A stretch of 7,140 nucleotides of DNA. Origin: Chitinophagaceae bacterium (GTDB lineage: Bacteria; Bacteroidota; Bacteroidia; Chitinophagales; Chitinophagaceae). The notes below the pieces were generated by a model, which was not told the DNA's origin, made no database searches, and saw only the letters and a list, made by a program, of their open reading frames with translations. How positions within the stretch are numbered: the first letter of the stretch is position 1; each line of letters opens with the position of its first letter. Of this stretch, positions 1 to 6,212 are shown in pieces. Both the position numbers and the translations under genes were made by a program. The stretch lies in assembly GCA_947483345.1 (NCBI GenBank), contig CANKNL010000156.1, forward strand, positions 1-7,140, written 5' to 3'.

Positions 1-14
1 AGTTCTTCTAACAT
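1..14 (-). CDS. Start of the next operon gene, probably 2-oxoacid:ferredoxin oxidoreductase gamma subunit (partial)
   Basis: Only the first five codons are inside the window: an ATG (complement of 12-14) followed by Leu-Glu-Glu-Leu. The ATG lies two bases after the stop codon of the beta subunit and has an AGGAGG ribosome binding site ten bases before it, inside the last codons of that gene, so this is very likely a true, translationally coupled start. Four-gene oxidoreductases of this type in Bacteroidota commonly run ferredoxin, alpha, beta, gamma, so the gamma subunit is the expected product. Nothing in five residues proves this; the identity comes from gene order alone. Confidence 0.55.
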
Positions 15-16
15 AA

Positions 17-859
17 TTATTTTTCCTCCTGATTAGTTTTAAGGTCTTCTGCTTTTGGCAGTTTGATATCTCCCATGGGAAATGTTTTTACCATTTCTTC
101 ATCAATGAATTTTGAAGATTCCACTGGCGTCATCTTCCAGTTGGAAGGACAGTTGCCAATGATCTCTACCAAACATGTGCCCTTGTTTAACTGTTGGTAA
201 ATAAATGCTTTCTCTAATGCTTTTTTTGTTTTTCTTACGGCCGCCGCACTGTTCACTGTTTGCCTGGTAACATAAAAGGCACCGGGTAATACGGCCAACA
301 GTTCGGCTACTTTTATTGGGGCACCATAAAAACCGGTATCTCTGCCATCCGGACTGGTTGTGGTTTTCATGCCTGCCAATGTGGTTGGCGCCATTTGTCC
401 GCTCGTCATGCCATACACCGCATTATTCATAAATACGATCAGTATATTTTCTCCGCGATTAATGGCGTGCAGGGTTTCGGCAATACCAATGGCGGCCAGG
501 TCACCATCGCCCTGATAAGTAAATACATATTTTTCGGGCATCAGTCTTTTAACTGCAGTGGCAACAGCAGCAGCCCTGCCATGTGCCGCTTCCTGCATAT
601 CAATATTCATATAGTCATAAGCAAAAACAGAACAGCCAACCGGTGCAATACCAATGGTTTGTTCCTGGATGTCCATGTCTTCCACTACTTCCATAATAAG
701 TTTATGTACCAAACTATGTGCACAGCCCGGGCAATAATGCATATTTACATCTACCATGGTGGCCGGTTTATGATAAACCAGTTCGTATTCCTCATTCTGG
801 CATCCCGGAAATTGAACTTCAGGTAAGGTGTCAGGCAACAAATGTTCTTCAGTTTGCAT
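17..859 (-). CDS. 2-oxoacid:ferredoxin oxidoreductase, TPP-binding beta subunit (VorA/KorB-like)
   Basis: This 280-residue protein is the thiamine-diphosphate-binding beta subunit of a 2-oxoacid:ferredoxin oxidoreductase, which turns a 2-oxoacid plus CoA into acyl-CoA and CO2 and reduces ferredoxin in the cytoplasm. The TPP/Mg motif is visible as GDGD at residues 117-120, ending in Asn-Asn at 145-146. Four cysteines expected to bind the proximal [4Fe-4S] cluster are present: C43 and C46 in CPGC, C76 in VGCS, and C237 in NCPSNW. The length is typical for the short, separate-beta type. The start at 859 overlaps the end of the alpha gene by 11 bases, and the stop lies two bases before the next start, so the genes are tightly coupled. 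The family includes enzymes for branched-chain 2-oxoacids (Vor) and 2-oxoglutarate (Kor). The sequence does not settle the substrate, so no symbol is given. Confidence 0.93.
   Translation of the reverse strand: MQTEEHLLPDTLPEVQFPGCQNEEYELVYHKPATMVDVNMHYCPGCAHSLVHKLIMEVVEDMDIQEQTIGIAPVGCSVFAYDYMNIDMQEAAHGRAAAVATAVKRLMPEKYVFTYQGDGDLAAIGIAETLHAINRGENILIVFMNNAVYGMTSGQMAPTTLAGMKTTTSPDGRDTGFYGAPIKVAELLAVLPGAFYVTRQTVNSAAAVRKTKKALEKAFIYQQLNKGTCLVEIIGNCPSNWKMTPVESSKFIDEEMVKTFPMGDIKLPKAEDLKTNQEEK
25..30 (-). promoter_or_regulatory. Shine-Dalgarno site for the gene downstream of the beta subunit
   Basis: The minus strand reads AGGAGG here, ten bases before the ATG at 14. It overlaps the C-terminal Gln-Glu-Glu codons of the beta subunit. 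It is a full match to the anti-Shine-Dalgarno core, whereas most starts in the window have only A-rich leaders. It supports the call that a new gene starts at 14 and suggests translational coupling. The match may partly reflect the codons for Gln-Glu-Glu. Confidence 0.5.
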
Positions 860-1919
860 GATGGTTCTCTATTAAGGTTTCTAATTGATGTAATATGTCT
901 TCCGGCGTAAAAAGTAATCCACCCATTTTTCCAAAAAATTCAACCGGTACTTTCCCTTTTACAGCCAGTTGTACATCTTCCACCATCTGGCCACTGTTAA
1001 GTTCAACACTTAGCATGAACTTAACCTGAGGGGCTAATTCTTCTAAGCGTTTATAAGGATAAGGGTATAAACAAATGGGCCTGAATAAGCCAACTTTAAT
1101 GCCTTTTTCCCGGGCAAGGTCCATGGCTTTCTGACAAATTCTTGCACTTAAACCATAGGCCACAAAAAGATAGTCGGCATCACTTGTATTTATTTCTTCA
1201 AAACGCAGTTCCTGTTCCCTCATCAACTTGTATTTAGCTTCCAGTTTCAGATTATGAATCTCCATTCTTTCGGGCTGAATAAATAAGGAAGTAATATAAT
1301 TGCGCTCACGCGTTTTTGGTTTGCCGGTTGTAGCCCATGATGATTTATCAACATCAGGTTTGGTGTAAGGATGAAATACAACCTTTTCCATCATTTGTCC
1401 GATAGCACCATCAGATAAGATCAGTACGGGGTTGCGGTATTTATCTGCCAGGTCAAAACCAAGATAAACAAAATCGGCCATTTCCTGTACAGAAGCAGGT
1501 GCCAGTACAATCATTTTATAGTCGCCATGCCCCCCGCCTTTTACGGATTGAAAATAATCTCCCTGTCCGGGTTGAATGGTTCCCAAACCGGGACCGGCAC
1601 GGTTAACATTTACAATTAAACAAGGTAATTCGGCCCCGGCAAGATAGGAGATACCTTCCTGCATCAGGCTGATGCCCGGTGAAGAAGAAGAAGTCATCGT
1701 TCTAAAGCCTGCGCCTGCAGCACCATAAACCATATTGATAGAAGCGATTTCACTTTCGGCCTGCATCACCAGTCTGTTATGCTTTGGCATTTCTCTGGCT
1801 AAATATTCCAGTACCTCAGACTGGGGTGTAATGGGATAACCAAAATAAGCGTCACATCCGGCCTGTATGGCGGCTTCAGCAAGTGCTTCATTCCCCTTCA
1901 TGAGTTTGGCTTCTAACAT
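849..1919 (-). CDS. vorB: 2-oxoacid:ferredoxin oxidoreductase alpha subunit (VorB-like)
   Basis: This 356-residue protein is the alpha subunit, carrying the pyrimidine-binding (PYR) domain and domain II of the 2-oxoacid:ferredoxin oxidoreductase. The N-terminal PYR domain shows YPITPQSE at residues 28-35, with the threonine of the ITP motif that lies near the TPP site, followed by an acidic QAESE segment around 53-57 and a serine-rich TSSSSPG loop at 76-82. Next comes NRAGPGLG at 107-114, and GGGHGDYK at 128-135, which I associate with the VorB branch. The C-terminal third should form the domain that contacts the beta subunit. There is no fused gamma domain, in line with a separate gamma gene. 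The leader before the ATG is A-rich without a clear ribosome binding site. The symbol reflects family resemblance; a 2-oxoglutarate-specific enzyme is the main alternative. Confidence 0.9.
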   Translation of the reverse strand: MLEAKLMKGNEALAEAAIQAGCDAYFGYPITPQSEVLEYLAREMPKHNRLVMQAESEIASINMVYGAAGAGFRTMTSSSSPGISLMQEGISYLAGAELPCLIVNVNRAGPGLGTIQPGQGDYFQSVKGGGHGDYKMIVLAPASVQEMADFVYLGFDLADKYRNPVLILSDGAIGQMMEKVVFHPYTKPDVDKSSWATTGKPKTRERNYITSLFIQPERMEIHNLKLEAKYKLMREQELRFEEINTSDADYLFVAYGLSARICQKAMDLAREKGIKVGLFRPICLYPYPYKRLEELAPQVKFMLSVELNSGQMVEDVQLAVKGKVPVEFFGKMGGLLFTPEDILHQLETLIENHHAN

Positions 1920-1925
1920 ATTTTT

Positions 1926-2255
1926 TTATTTAGTAGGTACGATCAGTGATTGAAGTTGTTCCCTGATATCAGCAGGTGTAATGTCAACCGGTTTTTTCTT
2001 AGGATGAGTTCGGTAAACAGTGATTACTGCATCCGGACAAACAAGGGCGCAATTAACACAGCCATTACAGGCGTCATTATTGGCAATGATATAGTGGTAG
2101 CCTTTGATGTTGATACTGTTGGATAATGAAAGAGCCTGTTCTTTACAGGCCGATATGCAAAGTTCACAACCTTTACATTTTTGGATATCAATTTCAACTT
2201 TACCTTTTACTTTTCTTTCTTTAACTGATGGGGACTTATTGATGTTATCTTCCAT
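1926..2255 (-). CDS. Two-[4Fe-4S] ferredoxin subunit of the 2-oxoacid oxidoreductase (VorD/KorD-like)
   Basis: This 109-residue protein is a bacterial-type ferredoxin, probably the delta subunit that carries electrons from the catalytic subunits to free ferredoxin. Two cluster motifs are complete: C27, C30, C33 and C37 for the first, and C63, C66, C69 and C73 for the second. The second ends in the usual Cys-Pro, while the first ends in Cys-Lys. A lysine-rich N-terminal segment of about 20 residues and a charged C-terminal tail of about 30 flank the ferredoxin core. It is the first gene of the operon, with only 6 bp to the alpha gene, so it is co-transcribed with it. The ATG at 2255 is the only reasonable start seen. 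A general ferredoxin is possible, but the position fits the dedicated subunit. Confidence 0.9.
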   Translation of the reverse strand: MEDNINKSPSVKERKVKGKVEIDIQKCKGCELCISACKEQALSLSNSINIKGYHYIIANNDACNGCVNCALVCPDAVITVYRTHPKKKPVDITPADIREQLQSLIVPTK

Positions 2256-2321
2256 TGGTTGCAGTTTTTAAATATAGCCCTACAAAAGTCGGCAATACAA
2301 AGTTGAAATTATATTTACAAT

Positions 2322-2339
2322 ATCATAAAAGAATATGAT
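2322..2339. repeat. Inverted-repeat site 1 (ATCAT/ATGAT)
   Basis: ATCAT at 2322-2326 is followed after eight bases by its reverse complement ATGAT at 2335-2339, the second arm lying within AATATGAT. A near copy lies at 2436-2452. The site is about 70-80 bp before the ferredoxin gene, a possible place for an operator or activator site. The arms are short and AT-rich, so chance is a real alternative. Confidence 0.25.
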
Positions 2340-2357
2340 TCTTATCAGTATCTAAGC

Positions 2358-2474
2358 TTAGTAAAAAAGCCGGAGGCGATTTAACTTGCAGTATAATTCA
2401 GGGGCATCAGGTAACAGGCTTTCAAAATCCCGGGCATCATGTATAATATGATAGTTGAATTGATTTTTCCTTTT
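2358..2474 (-). other. Startless open frame of about 38 codons, possible gene remnant
   Basis: On the minus strand a frame opens just after a stop at 2475-2477 and runs to a TAA at 2358-2360. Its middle reads HDARDFESLLPDAPELYCK, which looks protein-like and is richer in GC than the AT-rich flanks. It has no ATG, GTG or TTG start in frame and no ribosome binding site. I do not recognise the peptide. It may be a decayed C-terminal fragment, or simply chance. The 30-bp spaced repeat of GGGCATCA gives it a ten-residue periodicity (HDARD and PDAPE). Confidence 0.2.
2436..2452. repeat. Inverted-repeat site 2 (ATCAT/ATGAT)
   Basis: ATCAT at 2436-2440 is followed after seven bases by ATGAT at 2448-2452, the second arm again within AATATGAT. 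It shares both half-sites and the AATATGAT octamer with site 1, about 113 bp away. It is some 85 bp before the preferred carrier-protein start. A shared regulator of the two divergent operons is conceivable but not shown. Confidence 0.25.
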
Positions 2475-2535
2475 TTATATGCATGACCGGAGAACGCCTT
2501 TTGAGGAATGCATGATCAGTACAAAAACCAGCTAC

Positions 2536-3027
2536 ATGAAAGATAATAACAGCACGTTTAAAGTAAAAGCTAATGAATTTGAGTTTTCTTTTTCTATGGA
2601 AGAGATCAATGCCATTGACTATATTCAAAAATCCCCCGTAGACTTTAATTTGTTAAAAGATAACCGTTCGGTAAATGCTAAACTGCTTGCAACAGACAGT
2701 ACAAGTAAAAAGCAGACGATAGAAGTGGAAGGTGAAAAATTTGAAATAGAAATAAAGGAAGAGCTTGATCAGATGCTGGAGAAAATGGGTTTTGGGTTGG
2801 TTGCCAATAAACAGATCAAACATATCAAAGCACCCATGCCTGGGCTCGTATTGGAAATACATGTTTCAAATGGACAGTCTGTTAATGAAGGGGATAAGCT
2901 ATTAATATTGAGTGCTATGAAGATGGAAAACAGTATTATGATTCATGCCAATGCGGTAATTAAAAGGGTATTGGTGGCAGCCGGAGACGCGGTAGATAAG
3001 GGACAGGTATTGGTAGAACTGGAATAA
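2536..3027 (+). CDS. Biotin carboxyl carrier protein of acyl-CoA (propionyl-CoA) carboxylase
   Basis: This protein carries the biotin that shuttles carboxyl groups between the biotin carboxylase and carboxyltransferase encoded next to it. With the preferred start at 2536 it has 163 residues. The biotinyl domain fills about residues 95-163: APMPG at 99-103 and SAMKMEN at 126-132, with K129 the expected biotinylated lysine. The first 90 residues look strand-rich (for example the stretch from DFNLLKDN to GEKFEIEIK) and end in a short acidic helix; they may bind the partner subunits. The start is uncertain: in-frame ATGs also lie at 2512, with AGGA four bases before it, and at 2479, which would add 8 or 19 residues. 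Those extra residues (MHDRRTPFEEC and so on) do not resemble the family, and 2536 gives a usual length. Carboxylase genes follow 48 bp downstream. Confidence 0.9.
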   Translation: MKDNNSTFKVKANEFEFSFSMEEINAIDYIQKSPVDFNLLKDNRSVNAKLLATDSTSKKQTIEVEGEKFEIEIKEELDQMLEKMGFGLVANKQIKHIKAPMPGLVLEIHVSNGQSVNEGDKLLILSAMKMENSIMIHANAVIKRVLVAAGDAVDKGQVLVELE

Positions 3028-3075
3028 AGCAATACAGGCCCCGGAAATTTATTAATAAAAGCCAAATACAAAAAA

Positions 3076-4548
3076 ATGCAAAAAATATTAGTTGCCAACC
3101 GCGGTGAAATTGCGTTACGGATTTTGCGCAGCATTCGTAAAATGGGCATCCAATCGGTGGCTGTTTTTTCGGAGGCCGACAGACATTCACCACATGTGTT
3201 ATTCGCAGATGAAGCGGTTTGTTTGGGTGCTGCGGCATCTGCCGAATCGTATTTGAACGGTCATAAAATAATCGAATTCTGTAAAGCGCTTGGGGTGGAT
3301 GGCATTCATCCGGGTTATGGTTTTTTAAGTGAGAATGCCGATTTTGCGCAACAGGTGGAAGATGCCGGAATTACCTTTATTGGCCCCGGTGCCGAAGCGA
3401 TGCGAATCATGGGTTCTAAACTCGCTGCCAAAGCTTGTGTAAAAAATTACAATATCCCGATGGTGCCCGGTATTGATGAAGCGATAGAAGATATCGACAT
3501 TGCAAAAAAGACAGCTAAACAAATTGGTTATCCCATTCTCATCAAAGCCTCTGCAGGCGGCGGGGGTAAAGGTATGCGTATTGTAGAACAGGAATCAGAT
3601 CTGGAAGAACAAATGCAAAGGGCTGTAAGTGAAGCCAAATCTGCATTTGGAGATGGGTCTGTGTTTATTGAAAAATATGTGACTTCTCCCCGGCATATTG
3701 AGATACAGGTACTCGCAGATCATTATGGCCAGGTGGTGCATTTGTTTGAACGGGAATGCAGTATACAACGCCGCCATCAAAAAGTAATAGAAGAATCGCC
3801 TTCTGCTATTTTAACACCTGAACTCAGAAAAAAAATGGGAGAGGCCGCGGTAATGGTTGCCAAATCCTGTAACTATACCAGTACCGGCACGGTTGAATTT
3901 TTAATGGATGATCAGCTTAATTTTTATTTTTTAGAAATGAATACCAGATTGCAGGTAGAGCATCCCGTTACTGAAATGATAACCGGCATCGATCTGGTGG
4001 AAGAGCAAATAAAAATAGCAAGAGGCGAGAAATTAAGTTTTACACAAGATGACCTTCGCATACATGGGCATGCTGTGGAACTGCGGGTTTATGCAGAAGA
4101 TCCATTAAATAATTTCCTGCCCTCCATCGGTACACTCACTAAATATATACAACCGCATGGCGAAGGCGTTAGGGTAGATGATGGATATGAAGAAGGCATG
4201 TCTATTCCTATTTATTACGATCCGATGATCGCTAAGCTGGTCACACATGGGAAAGACCGTACAGAAGCCATACAGAAAATGAAAAAGGCCATTAAGGAAT
4301 TTCAAATCGAAGGGTTAGCTACCACTTTACCCTTTGGGACTTTTGTTTTTGAACACGATGCTTTTCTTTCTGGAAAATTTGATACCCATTTTGTAAAAAA
4401 ATATTATACACCCGAAAAGATCAAAGAAAAACAAAAAGCGCTTGCAGAGATAGCCGCCCTGGCAGCCTTAAAATACTGGATCAACAGACAAAAAATCACA
4501 CAGGCTGTAGAGCATAAAACAACCAAGTGGAAACGCCGGTTGGCTTAA
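3076..4548 (+). CDS. Biotin carboxylase subunit of acyl-CoA (propionyl-CoA) carboxylase
   Basis: This 490-residue ATP-grasp enzyme carboxylates biotin on the carrier protein using ATP and bicarbonate. It begins with the classic MQKILVANRGEIALR. The glycine-rich ATP loop KASAGGGGKGM spans 157-167, followed by SPRHIEIQ at 204-211 and RECSIQRRHQK at 226-236, which holds the conserved Cys228 and Lys236. Metal and catalytic residues follow: E274, E287 and the NTRLQVEHP stretch at 289-297 with R291 and E295. RVYAED at 337-342 holds the conserved arginine. After the biotin carboxylase C-terminal domain there is a tail of roughly 40 residues (AALAALKYWINRQK to WKRRLA) not found in the roughly 450-residue acetyl-CoA carboxylase AccC. 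This fits a propionyl- or other acyl-CoA carboxylase. It is the middle gene of the operon, 36 bp before the carboxyltransferase. Confidence 0.95.
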   Translation: MQKILVANRGEIALRILRSIRKMGIQSVAVFSEADRHSPHVLFADEAVCLGAAASAESYLNGHKIIEFCKALGVDGIHPGYGFLSENADFAQQVEDAGITFIGPGAEAMRIMGSKLAAKACVKNYNIPMVPGIDEAIEDIDIAKKTAKQIGYPILIKASAGGGGKGMRIVEQESDLEEQMQRAVSEAKSAFGDGSVFIEKYVTSPRHIEIQVLADHYGQVVHLFERECSIQRRHQKVIEESPSAILTPELRKKMGEAAVMVAKSCNYTSTGTVEFLMDDQLNFYFLEMNTRLQVEHPVTEMITGIDLVEEQIKIARGEKLSFTQDDLRIHGHAVELRVYAEDPLNNFLPSIGTLTKYIQPHGEGVRVDDGYEEGMSIPIYYDPMIAKLVTHGKDRTEAIQKMKKAIKEFQIEGLATTLPFGTFVFEHDAFLSGKFDTHFVKKYYTPEKIKEKQKALAEIAALAALKYWINRQKITQAVEHKTTKWKRRLA

Positions 4549-4584
4549 TTACAAATTGAATTTCAGCAAAAAAAAACAGTACTG

Positions 4585-6126
4585 ATGAAATCAAAAGTTG
4601 ACATACTAAGAGAAAAACTGGAAGCAGGAAAATCAGGTGGGGGTAAAGACCGCAATGACAAACAACATCAAAAAGGGAAGCTCACAGCCAGGGAGCGCAT
4701 TACGTTATTATTGGATCCCGGTTCTTTTGAAGAAATAGGTGCCCTCGTTTTGCACCGTACCAAGGATTTTGGTATGGAAAATCAGCAATTTTATGGTGAT
4801 GGCGTAATTACGGGTTATGGTACAGTGCATGAAAGACTGGTGTATGTTTATGCACAGGACTTTACTGTTTTTGGCGGTGCCTTATCCGAAACGCATGCAG
4901 AAAAAATATGTAAACTCATGGACCTTGCCATGAAAACAGGGGCTCCCGTAATTGGGTTAAATGATTCGGGCGGCGCTCGAATTCAGGAGGGCGTAAGATC
5001 ATTGGGAGGATATGCCGATATTTTTTACCGCAATGTTTGGTCAAGCGGTGTTATTCCTCAAATATCAGCAATCATGGGGCCCTGTGCAGGGGGTGCAGTT
5101 TATTCTCCGGCCATAACCGATTTTACATTGATGGTGGAAAACACCAGTTATATGTTTGTTACCGGGCCAAATGTGGTAAAAACAGTAACCAATGAAGAAG
5201 TGAGTTCAGAAGAATTGGGAGGGGCATCAACGCATTCTACCAAATCGGGCATTACGCATTTAACGGCTGCCAATGATATGGAATGCATTGAGCAAATTAA
5301 AAAATTATTGAGTTATATGCCGCAAAATTGTGAGGATATAACACCCAAAGATCCTTATACGCCAACGGATGAAACCAGAGCGGGTTTAGAAAACATTCTT
5401 CCCGAAAGTACCAATCAACCTTATGATATTAGAGATGTAATTACAGGCATTTGTGATGCAGAATCTTTTTTTGAAATTCATAAAGCCTATGCAGAGAATA
5501 TTGTGGTTGGTTTCGCCAGGTTAGCCGGAAGGAGTATTGGCATTGTGGCCAACCAGCCCAATTGCCTGGCTGGGGTATTGGATAATGATAGCTCAAAAAA
5601 GGGAGCCCGGTTTACCAGGTTTTGCGATTGTTTTAATATCCCGTTATTGGTTTTGGTTGATGTGCCGGGATTTTTGCCAGGTACCGATCAGGAATGGAAT
5701 GGGATCATTACCAATGGCGCAAAATTACTGTATGCCTTAAGTGAAGCTACTGTTCCCCGGGTTACGGTGATCACCCGAAAGGCTTATGGTGGCGCTTATG
5801 ATGTTATGAACTCGAAACATATAGGTGCCGATATGAACTTTGCCTGGCCAACAGCCGAGATAGCTGTCATGGGAGCCAGGGGAGCCAGTGAGATTATTTT
5901 TAAAAAAGAAATTTCAGAAGCAGCAGATCCTGCACAAAAATTGCTGGAAAAAGAGGCCGAATATGCCGAAAAATTTGCCACCCCTTATCAAGCTGCAGAA
6001 AGGGGATTTATTGATGAAGTGATTGAACCAAAGGATACCAGAAAAAAACTGATAAAAACCTTTGCCATACTGGAAAATAAAGTGGCTAAAAGATCAAGAA
6101 AAAAGCATGGCAATATTCCCTTGTGA
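4585..6126 (+). CDS. pccB: Acyl-CoA carboxylase carboxyltransferase beta subunit, probably propionyl-CoA carboxylase
   Basis: This 513-residue protein moves the carboxyl group from biotin to an acyl-CoA, most likely propionyl-CoA to give methylmalonyl-CoA. It has two crotonase-like halves fused in one chain, the usual length for PccB. The N-terminal half shows NDSGGARIQEG at 126-136 and GPCAGGAVYSPAITDF at 165-180, which holds an acyl-CoA oxyanion region. The C-terminal half shows VDVPGFLPG (5656-5682) and KAYGGAYDVMNSKH with Asp at residue 406. That aspartate matches the position known in Streptomyces PccB and mycobacterial AccD5 to influence acetyl/propionyl choice, and supports propionyl-CoA. 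The AWPTAEIAVMGARGA segment after it is typical of the propionyl-CoA carboxylase branch. It is the last gene of the operon and is followed by a hairpin terminator. Methylcrotonyl-CoA carboxylase is a less likely alternative. Confidence 0.92.
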   Translation: MKSKVDILREKLEAGKSGGGKDRNDKQHQKGKLTARERITLLLDPGSFEEIGALVLHRTKDFGMENQQFYGDGVITGYGTVHERLVYVYAQDFTVFGGALSETHAEKICKLMDLAMKTGAPVIGLNDSGGARIQEGVRSLGGYADIFYRNVWSSGVIPQISAIMGPCAGGAVYSPAITDFTLMVENTSYMFVTGPNVVKTVTNEEVSSEELGGASTHSTKSGITHLTAANDMECIEQIKKLLSYMPQNCEDITPKDPYTPTDETRAGLENILPESTNQPYDIRDVITGICDAESFFEIHKAYAENIVVGFARLAGRSIGIVANQPNCLAGVLDNDSSKKGARFTRFCDCFNIPLLVLVDVPGFLPGTDQEWNGIITNGAKLLYALSEATVPRVTVITRKAYGGAYDVMNSKHIGADMNFAWPTAEIAVMGARGASEIIFKKEISEAADPAQKLLEKEAEYAEKFATPYQAAERGFIDEVIEPKDTRKKLIKTFAILENKVAKRSRKKHGNIPL

Positions 6127-6167
6127 TTTATGATAACCGCATTGGATCATTCTAAAAGTGATTTAAA

Positions 6168-6196
6168 AAAACGCCCCAAAAAATCCGGGGCGTTTT
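6168..6196. terminator. Bidirectional intrinsic terminator between convergent genes
   Basis: A perfect 10-bp stem pairs AAAACGCCCC (6168-6177) with GGGGCGTTTT (6187-6196) around a nine-base loop. On the minus strand the stem runs into a tract of seven T residues, so it should end the FadL-family transcript well, 17 bp after that gene's stop. On the plus strand only four T residues follow, within the stem edge, so it is weaker there but still lies 41 bp after the carboxyltransferase stop. It therefore serves both operons that converge here. Confidence 0.9.
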
Positions 6197-6212
6197 AAGC
6201 AATTAGTCGGGG

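Larger units (their letters stand above)
2256..2535. promoter_or_regulatory. Divergent intergenic region between the oxidoreductase and carboxylase operons
   Basis: Both operons must be transcribed outward from this stretch of about 280 bp. It holds no recognisable tRNA, terminator or complete gene. I searched by eye for the Bacteroidota promoter pattern (TTTG or TTG, about 20 bp, TAnnTTTG) on both strands. The nearest match is CAACTTTG on the minus strand (complement of 2298-2305), 42 bp before the ferredoxin start, but it lacks a well-placed upstream box. Two related sites of the form ATCAT, 4-5 bp, AATATGAT lie at 2322-2339 and 2436-2452. A GC-richer patch at about 2369-2440 carries GGGCATCA twice, 30 bp apart. 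The upstream end may shrink if the carrier protein starts earlier, at 2512 or 2479. Confidence 0.45.

Noticed and set aside
395..826. Plus-strand open frame of 143 codons
   Set aside because: It lies wholly antisense to the beta subunit, whose motifs and cysteines are intact; the peptide has no recognisable domain and biased, low-complexity composition.
1681..1694. GAAGAAGAAGAA short tandem repeat
   Set aside because: It encodes the serine-rich loop (TSSSSPG) of the alpha subunit, which is a family feature rather than a phase-variable repeat.
2283..2305. Possible Bacteroidota -7 boxes (GACTTTTG, CAACTTTG) on the minus strand
   Set aside because: Neither matches TAnnTTTG fully, and no TTG or TTTG lies at the expected distance upstream, so I do not call a promoter.
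3048..3059. Perfect 12-bp palindrome TTTATTAATAAA between carrier and biotin carboxylase genes
   Set aside because: It is made only of A and T, inside a 48-bp gap of an operon, and palindromes like this arise readily by chance; it is not a terminator.
2960..3238. Minus-strand open frame of 92 codons across the carrier/biotin carboxylase junction
   Set aside because: It is antisense to two clearly real genes, and its Pro/Phe/Cys-rich peptide is typical of shadow frames.
5537..5740. Plus-strand open frame of 67 codons in another frame
   Set aside because: It is nested in the carboxyltransferase gene, which is conserved throughout this stretch.
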